This document shows, one piece after another, positions 9,798 to 19,060 of a stretch of DNA of 64,000 nucleotides. The stretch spans positions 22,973 through 86,972 of the forward strand of contig CALICM010000004.1 of NCBI GenBank assembly GCA_938049225.1, in the 5' to 3' direction. Each line of letters begins with the position of its first letter. The stretch's first letter is position 1. Made by a program: the position numbers and the translations under genes. The notes beneath the pieces were generated by a model. The model searched no databases, was not told where the DNA came from, and worked only from the letters and a program-made list of their open reading frames with translations. This DNA is from an uncultured Paracoccaceae bacterium (GTDB lineage Bacteria; Pseudomonadota; Alphaproteobacteria; Rhodobacterales; Rhodobacteraceae).

Positions 9798-10670
9798 TCA
9801 ATCGGTGTTGGGGGTGGCGCGACCCGTCGCCTCACCCGCGGGCCGCTCGGTGGTGCCCAGCGCGTCGGCCAACCGTTGCTGCGCCGAACCGGGGCGCAGG
9901 GGTTGTTGTTGAGTTTGGGCGGGCGCCCAGCCTGCCAGGAACACCAGCTCAGCCGTTGCTGCGATGCGCCCCGGGGTGTCCGCTGGGAAGCTTTCGGCAT
10001 AGATCCTTGCCGCCGTGGAAAAAAAGTTCCGTGGCACAGGACGGCGGTCACGGGTTGTCATGACATTGGTTTCCCCCATAGCGCGCAGGTCGCGGATCAA
10101 CGCAGGCAAGTCAGCATAGGTGATGTTCAGCGTCACACTGTCCGCCACGGGCAGCGCAAGGCCCGCGCGCTGCAACAGACTACCCAGTTCGCGCAACTCG
10201 CCCATCGGCGCCACCCGGGGGCTGAGGCCGCCACGCAAGGCCACTTCGGTCTGGGCCAGAACGGTGCGCAGTTCATGCAGCGACTGCCCGCCGAAAAAAA
10301 CCGCCAACATCAGGCCGTCGGGGCGTAGCGCGCGGCGCATCTGCACCAACTGGCCCACCGGGTCATCAGCCCAATGCAGCGCCAATGCATGGATCACAAG
10401 ATCCAAGCTGCCGGGGGCGAGGTCGAAAACCGGGGCATCCTCGACCAGCGTCGCGGCACCCAAAGCGCCGGTTTGTTGCAGGACGTCGCGCCAAAAAACG
10501 GCCATCGGGCCGATGATGGCCGCATCCGTAAACGTCCTGTTAACCTCGATCAGCCTTTCTGAGATCTGATCGGCGGCCACCCGATGCAGAAAGTCCGCAG
10601 GCGCCTTGGCGGCACGCGCCCGACGCAGGGCCAAAGCGGCGCGGTCGAACAGAACGGGGGGTGCGGACAT
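9798..10670 (-). CDS. SAM-dependent methyltransferase-like protein (BioC/NDUFAF5 type)
   Basis: This is a 290-residue class I methyltransferase fold. It begins PPVLFDRAALALRRARAA, a signature shared with NDUFAF5-type complex I assembly factors, and has SLDLVIHALALHWADDP (motif II-III region) and LRPDGLMLAVFFGG. The start at ATG 10670 has AGGAGG 5 bases upstream, preferred over the frame extending 24 bases further. The NDUFAF5 homologue hydroxylates an arginine of complex I; BioC-like methylation is the alternative. The glycine-rich SAM loop is not canonical. It is divergent from comF, with about 55 bases between the starts. Confidence 0.8.
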   Translation of the reverse strand: MSAPPVLFDRAALALRRARAAKAPADFLHRVAADQISERLIEVNRTFTDAAIIGPMAVFWRDVLQQTGALGAATLVEDAPVFDLAPGSLDLVIHALALHWADDPVGQLVQMRRALRPDGLMLAVFFGGQSLHELRTVLAQTEVALRGGLSPRVAPMGELRELGSLLQRAGLALPVADSVTLNITYADLPALIRDLRAMGETNVMTTRDRRPVPRNFFSTAARIYAESFPADTPGRIAATAELVFLAGWAPAQTQQQPLRPGSAQQRLADALGTTERPAGEATGRATPNTD

Positions 10671-10725
10671 GACGCCTCCTTCACCCACGGGCATTTAGGG
10701 GGTGTGGCGCGGAAAGGAAAGCGGT

Positions 10726-11463
10726 GTGACGGTACTGACCTCCTTTGTGGATCTGCTCTATCCGCCAGAATGCGCGGGCTGCCGCGAGATCACCAACGCC
10801 GCGCATGGCCTGTGCCCGACCTGCTGGGGCCAAACCGCCTTTATCACTGGGGCAAAATGCGATTGCTGCGGCATGCCGGTCGCCACCGCCCTGCCGGGCC
10901 AAGACATTCGCTGCGAGGGCTGCGCCAGCCATCCACCCGCCTGGGGCCGGGGTCGTGCGGCTGTTTTGTACGAAGGCGTGGCGCGCGACATCATCCTGCG
11001 CTTTAAGCACCGCGACCGGCTGGACCTGGCACCAGTGCTCACCCGATGGCTGACCCGCGCGGGCGGTGACTTGATCGAAAGCGCCGATATCATCGCCCCG
11101 GTGCCGCTGCATTGGACCCGGCTGCTGCGCCGCCGCGCCAATCAGGCCGCTGAATTGGTCCGCAGACCGGCCTTTCGCCGCCACGCACAGGTTATTCCCG
11201 ATCTGGTCACGCGACGTCAGGCGACCGCGACGCTGCGCGGAAAAACCCGAACCGAGCGGCATCAGATCCTACGCGAGGCGATGGCTTTGGCCCCGCGCCA
11301 TCGCCAAGCCATTCAAAATAAAACCATTTTGCTGGTCGATGACGTGATGACAACCGGCGCCACCCTGTCTGCCGCGGCCGAAGCATGCAAAAGCGCAGGC
11401 GCCGCCCAAGTCAATGTGTTGGTCGTCGCCCGCGTTGCGCGCGAGGGCTTCGGCCCTATATAA
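10726..11463 (+). CDS. ComF family phosphoribosyltransferase-like protein
   Basis: The 245 residues combine an N-terminal zinc ribbon (CAGC, CPTC and CDCC pairs at about residues 16-48) with a C-terminal phosphoribosyltransferase domain whose PRPP loop reads LLVDDVMTTGAT. ComF/GntX proteins are linked to DNA uptake or single-strand DNA handling in some bacteria; no reaction is established for most. I chose GTG 10726, which has GGAAAGG 9 bases upstream, over GTG 10702. It is followed 30 bases later by grxC and is probably cotranscribed. Confidence 0.9.
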   Translation: MTVLTSFVDLLYPPECAGCREITNAAHGLCPTCWGQTAFITGAKCDCCGMPVATALPGQDIRCEGCASHPPAWGRGRAAVLYEGVARDIILRFKHRDRLDLAPVLTRWLTRAGGDLIESADIIAPVPLHWTRLLRRRANQAAELVRRPAFRRHAQVIPDLVTRRQATATLRGKTRTERHQILREAMALAPRHRQAIQNKTILLVDDVMTTGATLSAAAEACKSAGAAQVNVLVVARVAREGFGPI

Positions 11464-11492
11464 CGCTTCTATCAGCTAATCGAGGCCCATCT

Positions 11493-11750
11493 ATGAAAAC
11501 CGTTGAGCTTTATACCACTCCGATCTGCGGCTACTGCGCCGCCGCCAAACGCTTGCTAGGCGCCAAAGGCGTAAGTTTTACCGAGATCGACGTGATGCGC
11601 GATCCAGGCAAGAAGGCCGAGATGATGCAGCGCGCCAATGGCGGGCGCACAGTGCCACAAATCTTTATTGGCGATGCGCATGTGGGTGGGTTCGACGATA
11701 TGAACGCGATGGAGCGGGCTGGGAAGCTTGACGCGCTGTTAGCGGGCTGA
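11493..11750 (+). CDS. grxC: Glutaredoxin 3
   Basis: An 85-residue thioredoxin-fold protein with the active-site C12-G-Y-C15 and the glutathione-binding TVPQIFIG and GGFDD motifs. It reduces protein and low-molecular disulphides with glutathione in the cytoplasm. CGYC differs slightly from the commoner CPYC. The stop overlaps the start of the next gene (TGATG), so it is coupled to the nitrilase-like gene. Confidence 0.96.
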   Translation: MKTVELYTTPICGYCAAAKRLLGAKGVSFTEIDVMRDPGKKAEMMQRANGGRTVPQIFIGDAHVGGFDDMNAMERAGKLDALLAG

Positions 11751-12592
11751 TGCGCGTCGGGCTGGTTCAATTGTCATCCAGCGACGATCCAGTCCGAAAT
11801 CTTGAGAACACGACAGCCCTAATCCGCGAAGCTGCGGGCCAGGGCGCGGCATTCATTGCGACACCTGAGGTGACGAATTGCGTGTCCCTTTCGCGTGCAC
11901 GTCAAGCGCAGGTCCTGACCCGTGAGGCCGACGACCCCACTTTAGCGGCCCTGCGCGCCCTTGCGGAAGAGCTTGGCGTAACGCTGCTGATTGGCTCACT
12001 CGCGCTGAAAACGGATGAGCCGCGCTTCGCCAATCGGTCGGTGCTGATCGGGCCCCAAAGGGCCGTGCTGGCGCGTTATGACAAGATCCATATGTTCGAT
12101 GTGGATCTGGACGGTGGCGAGGCCTATCGCGAATCCGATGGGTATCGACCGGGAACCCAGGCAGTTGCGGTGGCGCTGCCCGATGGACCCACCCTTGGCA
12201 TGACGATTTGCTACGACCTGCGGTTTCCCGGGCTTTACCGCAAGCTCGCCCAAGCCGGGGCGCAGATCCTGGCAATGCCATCGGCCTTTACCCGGCCCAC
12301 GGGGGCGGCCCATTGGGAGGTGCTTTTGCGCGCCCGCGCGATCGAGACCGGGTGTTTCGTGCTTGCGCCCGCGCAAACCGGCACGCATGCGGCCCGCGAA
12401 GGGGATCGCCAGCGGCAAACCTGGGGGCATTCGATGGTGGTCGACCCTTGGGGGGCGGTTTTGCTGGATATGGGCGCAGCCCCCGGCGTGGCCTGCGTCG
12501 ATCTGGACCTCAACGCAGTCGCCAAGGCGCGACACCATATCCCCAGTTTGCGGCACGACCGCGCCTATCAGGACCCCGCCACAGATGTCTGA
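11750..12592 (+). CDS. Carbon-nitrogen hydrolase, Nit/deaminated-glutathione amidase type
   Basis: The 280-residue product has the nitrilase-superfamily catalytic triad: Glu40 in IATPEVTN, Lys112 in YDKIHMFDVDL and Cys154 in MTICYDLRFPG. The KIHMFDVDL and CYDLRFP signatures match Nit1/NitFhit-type proteins, which hydrolyse deaminated glutathione as metabolite repair. Its position directly after a glutaredoxin fits glutathione-related repair. Other omega-amidase activities are possible. Its last bases overlap the marR start. Confidence 0.9.
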   Translation: MRVGLVQLSSSDDPVRNLENTTALIREAAGQGAAFIATPEVTNCVSLSRARQAQVLTREADDPTLAALRALAEELGVTLLIGSLALKTDEPRFANRSVLIGPQRAVLARYDKIHMFDVDLDGGEAYRESDGYRPGTQAVAVALPDGPTLGMTICYDLRFPGLYRKLAQAGAQILAMPSAFTRPTGAAHWEVLLRARAIETGCFVLAPAQTGTHAAREGDRQRQTWGHSMVVDPWGAVLLDMGAAPGVACVDLDLNAVAKARHHIPSLRHDRAYQDPATDV

Positions 12593-13034
12593 GCGCACCA
12601 CCCAAGATCCCCTGGCCATCGGTCTGTTCTCCGAGATCGCGACGGTGGATCAATTGATGCGCGCGCGCCTGGGCAAGGCGCTGCCGCGTGGGATGGAGCT
12701 GTCGCATTTCACCCTGCTCAACTACCTGACCGGGGTGCGGGCCGAGCGCACACCAGCACAGCTTGCCCGGGTGTTTCATGTGACCAAAGCCGCGATGACG
12801 AACACCTTGGGCAAGCTCGAGCGCGCGGGCTATATCCACATTCGCCCCGACTGGGACGACGCCCGGCAGAAATTCGTGGTGATCAGCCCGGCCGGGGTCA
12901 GCGCCCGTGATGCGGCGGTGGCCGCCGTCGCGCCGGTGTTCGACCAAACGATGCGGGACCTCGGCCCCGAAAATGTCCGCACAGCACTGCCCGTGCTGCG
13001 GCGCCTGCGCACGTTGCTGTCCTCGGACGTGTAG
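12585..13034 (+). CDS. MarR family winged-helix regulator
   Basis: A 149-residue protein with the MarR layout: an N-terminal dimer helix, a winged helix at about residues 40-105 (TPAQLARVFHVTKAAMTNTLGKLERAGYI, then a wing with DDARQKFVVIS) and a C-terminal dimer helix. ATG 12585 overlaps the preceding stop by 8 bases, so it is the last gene of a comF-grxC-nitrilase-marR run. Its ligand and targets are unknown; the operon position suggests a stress or redox signal, which is inference. Confidence 0.88.
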   Translation: MSERTTQDPLAIGLFSEIATVDQLMRARLGKALPRGMELSHFTLLNYLTGVRAERTPAQLARVFHVTKAAMTNTLGKLERAGYIHIRPDWDDARQKFVVISPAGVSARDAAVAAVAPVFDQTMRDLGPENVRTALPVLRRLRTLLSSDV

Positions 13035-13336
13035 GGCGAAATGAGCTGGCGCAGGACGGGATAGAGATAGCCAGAACTGGACCTCAGATTGCCAGAGTTA
13101 ACCGCCGCCATATATTTGCTAACCGTCGCCTTGGCCTAAGGTTGGTCGCTGAGGAGCTAAAGTGCGATCTTCCTGCGCAAGGTTGCTTATCACGAATTGT
13201 CACACATGCGCCCACGCTCGAAATTCACCGCCCTGGTTTGTTGACAAAACGCAAGTACAAGTTACGCTCCAGCCGCACCGCAAGCTTAAGGTATTTGAGC
13301 TGCCCGCTTTCTTAATTTTGCCATTTGGAACATACC
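13035..13336 (+). promoter_or_regulatory. Intergenic region with candidate promoter for the lipoprotein genes
   Basis: These 302 bases hold no gene and are AT-richer than the flanks. TTGACA at 13241-13246 followed after 16 bases by TACGCT at 13263-13268 could be a sigma-70 promoter for the three lipoprotein genes that start at 13337. The -10 match is weak. Confidence 0.35.
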
Positions 13337-13942
13337 ATGACCAGCCGCCATTTTCCTCTGTTGTTACTCTTATTGCTTACAGCCTGCTCGGTTCCAGGTG
13401 AGATCCGTCAGCCCCTGACACCATCCAGTATCTCAGAAGCGGCGAAATTCAGCAGATTCTACTACATACCGGCAAACGCGCGACCAGATAGCCTCTTCGG
13501 GACAAAACAAGGACCGACGGAATGGATCTCGGTTAACATAAGAGGCTATGGTGCAGGCATAGTTAACAAGGGGTCGGGTCCCGGTTATCCATTTCAAGTT
13601 AAAATCTCCCATAGTCCGAGGTCGGCTGTGGGCTCCCGCGTAGAAGTTCTAGATATCGCGCTGGCTGCCGCGTCAGCGTTTGCTAGTGATGCAAACGACG
13701 CCTCCGCCGCCCGGTCGCTTGCCGATCAAGTTGCTCGTGCGACTTTCTGCAGAGGCGGCCGAGTTTCCGACAACAGGGACTTGGGCACCAGGTACAGCAA
13801 TCCTGCAGACATCGGCCGGATAATCGCCCAGAACGGTCGGGTTCCCGCAGGCGTGCGCGGACGCGCCGTTCCAGCGGTGGACCGAGATCCGCTTGGAAAC
13901 TGGGTTTTTAGCTTAAGGTGCAGCCTGTGGCAGCTGGACTAG
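13337..13942 (+). CDS. Lipoprotein of unknown function, paralogue 1
   Basis: The 201-residue product begins MTSRHFPLLLLLLLTACS: a short basic N-terminus, a leucine run and a lipobox LTAC, so it should be lipidated at Cys and anchored in an envelope membrane. The C-terminal part has FCRGGRV, an asparagine-rich stretch and ends LRCSLW. The gene at 14382 shares the YC-x-GGRV and CSxW features at the same spacing from the end, so the two are paralogues. Two conserved cysteines could form a disulphide. No domain of known function is recognised. Confidence 0.72.
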   Translation: MTSRHFPLLLLLLLTACSVPGEIRQPLTPSSISEAAKFSRFYYIPANARPDSLFGTKQGPTEWISVNIRGYGAGIVNKGSGPGYPFQVKISHSPRSAVGSRVEVLDIALAAASAFASDANDASAARSLADQVARATFCRGGRVSDNRDLGTRYSNPADIGRIIAQNGRVPAGVRGRAVPAVDRDPLGNWVFSLRCSLWQLD

Positions 13943-14397
13943 AGCTGCGCCTTCTGTTTACGACTGCTGCGGTGGTTCACTTGGCCGCATGCAATGGAGA
14001 CACCAAGGGATCGGCCGCGGTGCTTTTTCCGGCTTCGGATATGACCTACCTTTCCTATTCAGATCAGCATGGTGTTCAAATCGAGTATCTGGCGCCGTCT
14101 GGCAAAACCTATCTCTGGTATCCCGGAAACCGTGCAGTCGTCGCCGGAGAATGGACCGAAGTGCTGGATCGCGTGTGCTATCGCTATGGGGCGGATACGT
14201 TCAATCCTGTCACGCGGCGGCAAGGTGGAGACTGGGAATGCCGTTTTACGGACATATTGGCAGAAGCAAACCTGGATGCGCTTGCTGGCGATCCGTTTGA
14301 TCTCAGCACAACTGAGTTGGTACCTTCTGATTTAGGCAAATGCGAAGTCCCAAGCAAATTCGCTTTGGAAAGAATACCCACATGCTCCGCAAAGTAA
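13927..14397 (+). CDS. Small lipoprotein of unknown function
   Basis: The 156-residue product has a hydrophobic stretch ending in the lipobox LAAC about 22 residues from the start. Its middle part has YLAPSGKTYLWYPGN, GEWTEVLDRVCYRYG and GGDWECRF, a pattern of alternating Trp/Tyr and two cysteines seen in small Rhodobacteraceae envelope proteins of unknown role. GTG 13927 is the likelier start, with AAGGTG 7 bases upstream; GTG 13918 is also in frame. It overlaps its neighbours on both sides (16 bases each), so the three genes form one unit. Confidence 0.65.
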   Translation: MAAGLELRLLFTTAAVVHLAACNGDTKGSAAVLFPASDMTYLSYSDQHGVQIEYLAPSGKTYLWYPGNRAVVAGEWTEVLDRVCYRYGADTFNPVTRRQGGDWECRFTDILAEANLDALAGDPFDLSTTELVPSDLGKCEVPSKFALERIPTCSAK

Positions 14398-14960
14398 CGC
14401 TGGCGGCGATCACCTGTGTGGTGGTAGCAGCCTGTGCCAGCCGGGAAGACATCGCTAGTCTGCGTCCCTTCAGCCCCTCTGACATCCCTGCCTCAGCTGA
14501 GATTCGGCCGGTGACGAGTCCCGAATTAGTGGTGGGTCACTCGCAAGGTTTTTCTTCTGTTTCGGTCAGCACACAGAGAGACACGGCGGAACAGTATTCG
14601 ACGAAAGGCAGGGGTGAACCGCTGCCTGTCACCGTGTTCATCGGTATGCCTCAAGGGTTGCGCGGGCTGGTGCGCAGCGCACACCGATCGGTTGAATTGG
14701 AACGAACCGTGCAATTCAGCGGGTTGCTTACCGATGAAGTCAACCGAACTTCCGCCTTAGCCCTCGCACAGGAGGCACTGGCCAGATCATACTGCCTGGG
14801 TGGGCGTGTGACCCCGAATAACAGCGCCGTCATATTCGACAACTCCGGAGCAAGACCCGTCGCGCGACGGGTGGACGTCATACGTGTATATCCCTTTGGG
14901 GGCCGTTTTGTCCCAGGCTGGGCCGTCGAACTACAGTGTTCGCGTTGGCGCAAAACTTAG
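14382..14960 (+). CDS. Lipoprotein of unknown function, paralogue 2
   Basis: The 192-residue product begins MLRKVTLAAITCVVVAAC with a lipobox VAAC. Near the end it has SYCLGGRVTPNN and VELQCSRW, matching the FCRGGRV and LRCSLW of the gene at 13337. The overall layout (lipid anchor, about 100 variable residues, Ala-rich helix, conserved Cys pair) is the same. The start is inside the preceding gene, so translation is probably coupled. Function unknown; an envelope location is inferred from the lipobox. Confidence 0.7.
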   Translation: MLRKVTLAAITCVVVAACASREDIASLRPFSPSDIPASAEIRPVTSPELVVGHSQGFSSVSVSTQRDTAEQYSTKGRGEPLPVTVFIGMPQGLRGLVRSAHRSVELERTVQFSGLLTDEVNRTSALALAQEALARSYCLGGRVTPNNSAVIFDNSGARPVARRVDVIRVYPFGGRFVPGWAVELQCSRWRKT

Positions 14961-15148
14961 GCAGATCACGCCATTGACTTGACCGGCCATCCTACTTCTT
15001 ACGCCAACGTCGTTTCACGGCGCAGCGCAAGGCGACCGGCCAACCGATGCCTCGAACTGAGTATGGTCACAGAACGTCGCACCCGCCAAAGGGAAAGGGA
15101 GGCAACGGCGCTGTCCGGCCCGTCGGCTGTCCGCTGTTGTAGCCAAAC

Positions 15149-15904
15149 TTAACCAGCATCAGGCTTGGTGCTGGCCGTCACGTAATTCACGCTCAGGTCG
15201 CGGTCTGAGAGTGCCCAGGACCAAGAAATCGGGTTGAAAACGAAACCTTTGCGATCGACCGGTTCCATCCCCGCCTTTCTCAACAGCTCGAACAGCTCGT
15301 CCGGAGTGATGAATTTCTGCCAGTCATGCGTCCCCTTGGGCAGCCAACGCATAACATGTTCGGCACCGATAATCGCCATGAGATAGCTTTGGGGATTGCG
15401 GTTCAGGGTCGAGCAGACCATCAACCCACCGGGTTTCAGCAACCGCTGACAAGCCGTCAGATAGGTCAGGGGATCGGGGACATGCTCGACCACCTCCATA
15501 TTCAGCACCACATCGAATTGCTCGCCGGTGGCCGCCACGTCCTCGGCCGTTGTGTGCCGGTAGTCGATGGTCAGGCCGGACTGTTTCGCATGGACTTGCG
15601 CTACGGGAATATTACGCTCGGCGGCGTCCGCGCCGACCACGGTCGCGCCCAAACGTGCCATGGGCTCGGACAGCAGCCCGCCACCGCAACCGATGTCAAA
15701 AATCCGCAGACCAGCAAAGGGCTTATCCATCTTGGGATCGCGGCCGAACTCAGTGCAGATCTGGTCGATGATATAGTCCAACCGCGTCGGGTTCAGCATG
15801 TGCAGGGGCTTGAACTTCCCGTTCGGGTCCCACCACTCGGCGGCCATGGCTTCGAACTTGGCGACCTCGGCCGGGTCGATTGTCGTGTCATGCGTTGCGC
15901 TCAT
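15149..15904 (-). CDS. ubiG: Ubiquinone biosynthesis O-methyltransferase UbiG
   Basis: A 251-residue class I SAM methyltransferase with [19 protein letters not shown] as SAM-binding motif I and [14 protein letters not shown] as the post-I/II region. The N-terminal [19 protein letters not shown] and C-terminal [16 protein letters not shown] are UbiG signatures. It performs both O-methylations of ubiquinone synthesis. ATG 15904 gives the usual family length; a further 17 residues are open upstream. It is divergent from the peptidase gene, with 49 bases between starts. Confidence 0.95.
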   Translation of the reverse strand: MSATHDTTIDPAEVAKFEAMAAEWWDPNGKFKPLHMLNPTRLDYIIDQICTEFGRDPKMDKPFAGLRIFDIGCGGGLLSEPMARLGATVVGADAAERNIPVAQVHAKQSGLTIDYRHTTAEDVAATGEQFDVVLNMEVVEHVPDPLTYLTACQRLLKPGGLMVCSTLNRNPQSYLMAIIGAEHVMRWLPKGTHDWQKFITPDELFELLRKAGMEPVDRKGFVFNPISWSWALSDRDLSVNYVTASTKPDAG

Positions 15905-15953
15905 CGGGCCAACCTGCGATTGTTGTACATTGGATAAACTAGAGCACGTAACC

Positions 15954-16964
15954 ATGCCGGAAACCCAGGATCAAAGCAGCGCGGCACCTCGGCGCAGTCT
16001 GTACCCCCCGCGCGAGCCGTTTCGCCAGCAGGTGATGGAAATGACCGGCGGCCACCGGGTCTATGTCGAGGAATGCGGGATCAAGAATGGCACCCCGGTG
16101 GTTGTGCTGCATGGTGGGCCCGGGGGCGGATGCTCGCCGGGGATGCGACGGTTTTTCGATCCACGGCATTACCGTGCGGTTTTGTTCGACCAGCGCGGCT
16201 GCGGCCGATCCAGCCCGCATGCGAGTGTCGAGAACAACACCACATGGGACCTGGTCGAGGATATCGAGCGGATCCGCGAGGCGTTGGGGATCGAGAAATG
16301 GACCGTCTTCGGCGGCTCGTGGGGGGCCACGCTGGCGCTGATTTATGCCCAAACGCACCCCCAACGGGTCGAGGCATTGGTGCTGCGCGGGGTCTTCACG
16401 ATGACCCAAGCCGAGTTGAATTGGTTCTACGGCGGCGGCGCTGGTGCGTTCTGGCCAGATCAATGGCGAGCGTTCAGCCATATGGTCCCGGCAGCCGAGC
16501 GCGGCGATCTGATCGCCGCCTATCACAAGCGGCTGTTCGGGCCGGACGAGACCGAGCAGGTGCGCTTTGCCCGCGCCTGGGCGGGGTGGGAAAGCGCTTT
16601 GGCGGTGCTGAATTCTTCGGGCAACCGCGGGGCGCCCTCGGGCAATTACGCGCGGGCGTTCGCGCGGCTCGAGAACCACTATTTCACCCACGGCGGGTTT
16701 CTTGAGGTCGACGGGCAGATCCACCGCGATATGCCCAAGTTGGCCGAGATCCCGGGGTATATTGTCCAAGGCCGCTACGACATGGTTTGCCCGCCAGTGA
16801 CCGCCACCAAGATCCATGCGTCCTGGCCAGGGTCCGAGTTGCGGATGGTCACCGATGCCGGGCATGCTCTGTCCGAGCCAGGTATCTCCGAGGAATTGGT
16901 CCTGATCATGGATCAGTTGCGGGATAAGGCGCGGGTCCTGCGCCAACGCGTTCTGAACCCTTGA
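15954..16964 (+). CDS. pip: Proline iminopeptidase (S33 alpha/beta hydrolase)
   Basis: The 336-residue product removes N-terminal proline from peptides. The oxyanion loop HGGPGGG is at residues 53-59 and the nucleophile elbow GGSWG has Ser122. Other family features are DQRGCGRS, the cap region with [17 protein letters not shown], and the C-terminal catalytic His in [10 protein letters not shown]. No signal peptide, so cytoplasmic. It is monocistronic in layout. Confidence 0.94.
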   Translation: MPETQDQSSAAPRRSLYPPREPFRQQVMEMTGGHRVYVEECGIKNGTPVVVLHGGPGGGCSPGMRRFFDPRHYRAVLFDQRGCGRSSPHASVENNTTWDLVEDIERIREALGIEKWTVFGGSWGATLALIYAQTHPQRVEALVLRGVFTMTQAELNWFYGGGAGAFWPDQWRAFSHMVPAAERGDLIAAYHKRLFGPDETEQVRFARAWAGWESALAVLNSSGNRGAPSGNYARAFARLENHYFTHGGFLEVDGQIHRDMPKLAEIPGYIVQGRYDMVCPPVTATKIHASWPGSELRMVTDAGHALSEPGISEELVLIMDQLRDKARVLRQRVLNP

Positions 16965-17111
16965 AGCGTTACGGCTTTGACCTGAACCTTCTGTCGCTGC
17001 CTGAAATCCAGCGGTTTCAACGCAAAAGACGATAACCGACAAACAGAAGAAGCTGCCGACGCCAGATCGCTTGCCGGACCATCGCGCCCATGGGCCCGCC
17101 GACCCAACCGA

Positions 17112-17873
17112 TCAAAAGGCGTCGCGAAGCGACCGGACGGCATCCGCCATAAGAACCAGATCGACCCCGACCGCTGTAAAACGTGACCCACTTTCGATAA
17201 ATCCACGCGCGTCTGGGGGATCAAGGCTCATGATCCCGCCGGGAACTCCAAGCGCCTCAAGCCGCTCCAAAGCCGCGTCGATCGCCTCCCGCACGTTTGG
17301 ATGGTCAGTTTCGCCGGGATACCCAAGACTGGCGCTCAGATCAGCGGGCCCAATGAAGATACCGTCCACCCCTTCGGTGGTGGCGATAGCTTCCAGGTTG
17401 TTCAGGCCTTCTTCCGTCTCGACTTGCAGAATAAGGCACAGCTCATCCTCGGCGGTGGTGAAGTAGTCTTCAACCCGCCCATATCGTGTTGCCCGCGTCA
17501 TCCCAGCCATGCCACGAATGCCGTTTGGGCCATAGCGCATGGCGCGCACCGCCGCTACGGCCTCGGCGGCGGTCTGTACATAGGGCACCAGAAGTGTTTG
17601 CGCGCCCATGTCCAAAAGGCGTTTGAATAGGGTCGGATCATTGGCGGCCGGGCGTACAACGGCCGAGACCTGGTGGTGCTGGCCGATCGCCTGAAGGGCG
17701 GGTAAAACCTCGACCGCTTCGATGGCCGCATGCTCGCAATCCACCAGAACCCAATCAAACCCCGCCCCAGCCAGAAGCTCTGGCACGGTGTTCCCGCCTA
17801 TCGTGTTCCAGATCCCCAATTGGTGCCGCCCTTCTTTTAGGGCAGCCTTGAAGTGATTTACGGGGTTTTGCAT
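17112..17873 (-). CDS. HpcH/HpaI family aldolase
   Basis: The 253-residue product is a class II pyruvate aldolase. Motifs visible are VLVDCEHAAIE with the catalytic His, VVRPAAN with the pyruvate-binding Arg, and the metal ligands Glu in QVETEEGL and Asp in IFIGPADLSASLG. Relatives cleave 4-hydroxy-2-oxo-heptanedioate or 2-keto-3-deoxy sugar acids to pyruvate plus an aldehyde. ATG 17873 with GAGGG upstream is the likely start. In this island it would perform the final carbon-carbon cleavage; the exact substrate is not readable. Confidence 0.9.
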   Translation of the reverse strand: MQNPVNHFKAALKEGRHQLGIWNTIGGNTVPELLAGAGFDWVLVDCEHAAIEAVEVLPALQAIGQHHQVSAVVRPAANDPTLFKRLLDMGAQTLLVPYVQTAAEAVAAVRAMRYGPNGIRGMAGMTRATRYGRVEDYFTTAEDELCLILQVETEEGLNNLEAIATTEGVDGIFIGPADLSASLGYPGETDHPNVREAIDAALERLEALGVPGGIMSLDPPDARGFIESGSRFTAVGVDLVLMADAVRSLRDAF

Positions 17874-17989
17874 GGGTGGGCCCTCGGGGGTGATAATGTG
17901 GCTTACCAACTTAATGGGTAAGTGGCTATCCAGGATATGCCATTATCCTATCGTGGACGCGGCGTCGTTGAGCATCGCGACGACACCGG

Positions 17990-19060
17990 TCAAACCGCAT
18001 GCGGCCGCAGGCGCTCAACCTCGGGCCGATAGGGCATCGCGCCCGCTGGCAAGTCTGGGACGATTACCGCGTCTTCGTATTTGAGCTGTCTGACCAACAC
18101 CGGCAGCAGTCGGCGGAATGCTGCAAGCATCGATGGGTCCGGCGCGGGCAAGTCGTGTTTGATCAAAGCGCGCAATCGCGGCAAATGGTAGTAGGGCACC
18201 ATCGTGAACATGTGATGCTCCAGATGGTAGTTCATGTTCAGATAGATGAAACGGCTGATCGGGTTCATCAGAACGGTGCGCGTGTTCAGGCGATGGTCCG
18301 TGACATTCTCGGCCAAACCAAGATGCTGCAAGACGCCCGTCATCACATGGTGCCAGGCCCCATAAAGTCGCGGCAGACCGACGATCATCAAGGGCAGGAT
18401 GGACCCCATCCAAAACGCGGCACCGATGACGCAGGCATGGATGGCCAGCCAAATGCGCGCGACACGAAAGACCTTGGCGTGATCGCTGGGGCGCAGATAA
18501 GTCGCCTCGCCCGCCGCGATGCGCCCTGAGGCATGCAAGAACATGCTCTTGAATGCACTGTAGAATTCCGGGATCCCGATAAGCTTCAGCGCCACTCCGG
18601 CCAAATCCGGCGGGCGCATGGCGACGATCTCGGGGTCGCGGCCCACGATGATCGTATCGGTGTGATGCCTGACGTGGCTGGCGCGCCAGACGACGGGATT
18701 TCGCATGATCATGAAGCTTGCGATGTGATAGACCACGGTGTTCATCCAAGGTGTCCGGAAGGCCGTGTTGTGACCACATTCATGCCAGCGGGAGTCCGAC
18801 GCTGACCCGTAAAGCACGCCGTAAGCCAACCAAAAGGGTGCGGACCACCAGGAGGGCCACAGCGCGATCCCGATGCCTGCCGTCAAAGCCATCGCACCCA
18901 GCCAAATCACCGTGTCGCGCAGCGCGATGGCATCCGATTTTTCCATCAGATCGCGTATTGCCTCGGGATCGACCGAAGGCCGGAACCAAGCGGGATTGGC
19001 GATCCTGCTCTCGACGGCAACGCGCCCGGTTGGGCCGGTGAGAGAATAGTCCTTGTCCAT
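17990..19060 (-). CDS. Membrane fatty acid desaturase-like di-iron protein
   Basis: The three histidine boxes of the integral-membrane desaturase/hydroxylase family are present: HECGH, HVRHH and HLEHH, with hydrophobic segments between them (for example VIWLGAMALTAGIGIALW). The protein would bind a di-iron centre and use O2 to desaturate or hydroxylate a lipid-like substrate. I choose ATG 19060 (356 residues) because the further 62 in-frame residues upstream are unlike the family, but no clear ribosome-binding site supports it. The gene is unexpected in a sugar-acid type cluster. It precedes the aldolase gene on the same strand, about 115 bases away. Confidence 0.82.
   Translation of the reverse strand: MDKDYSLTGPTGRVAVESRIANPAWFRPSVDPEAIRDLMEKSDAIALRDTVIWLGAMALTAGIGIALWPSWWSAPFWLAYGVLYGSASDSRWHECGHNTAFRTPWMNTVVYHIASFMIMRNPVVWRASHVRHHTDTIIVGRDPEIVAMRPPDLAGVALKLIGIPEFYSAFKSMFLHASGRIAAGEATYLRPSDHAKVFRVARIWLAIHACVIGAAFWMGSILPLMIVGLPRLYGAWHHVMTGVLQHLGLAENVTDHRLNTRTVLMNPISRFIYLNMNYHLEHHMFTMVPYYHLPRLRALIKHDLPAPDPSMLAAFRRLLPVLVRQLKYEDAVIVPDLPAGAMPYRPEVERLRPHAV

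Noticed and set aside
8610..10328. Plus-strand open frame of about 570 codons opposite hemH and the methyltransferase
   Set aside because: Spans two well-supported minus-strand genes and shows only low-complexity Arg/Gln/His-rich antisense sequence.
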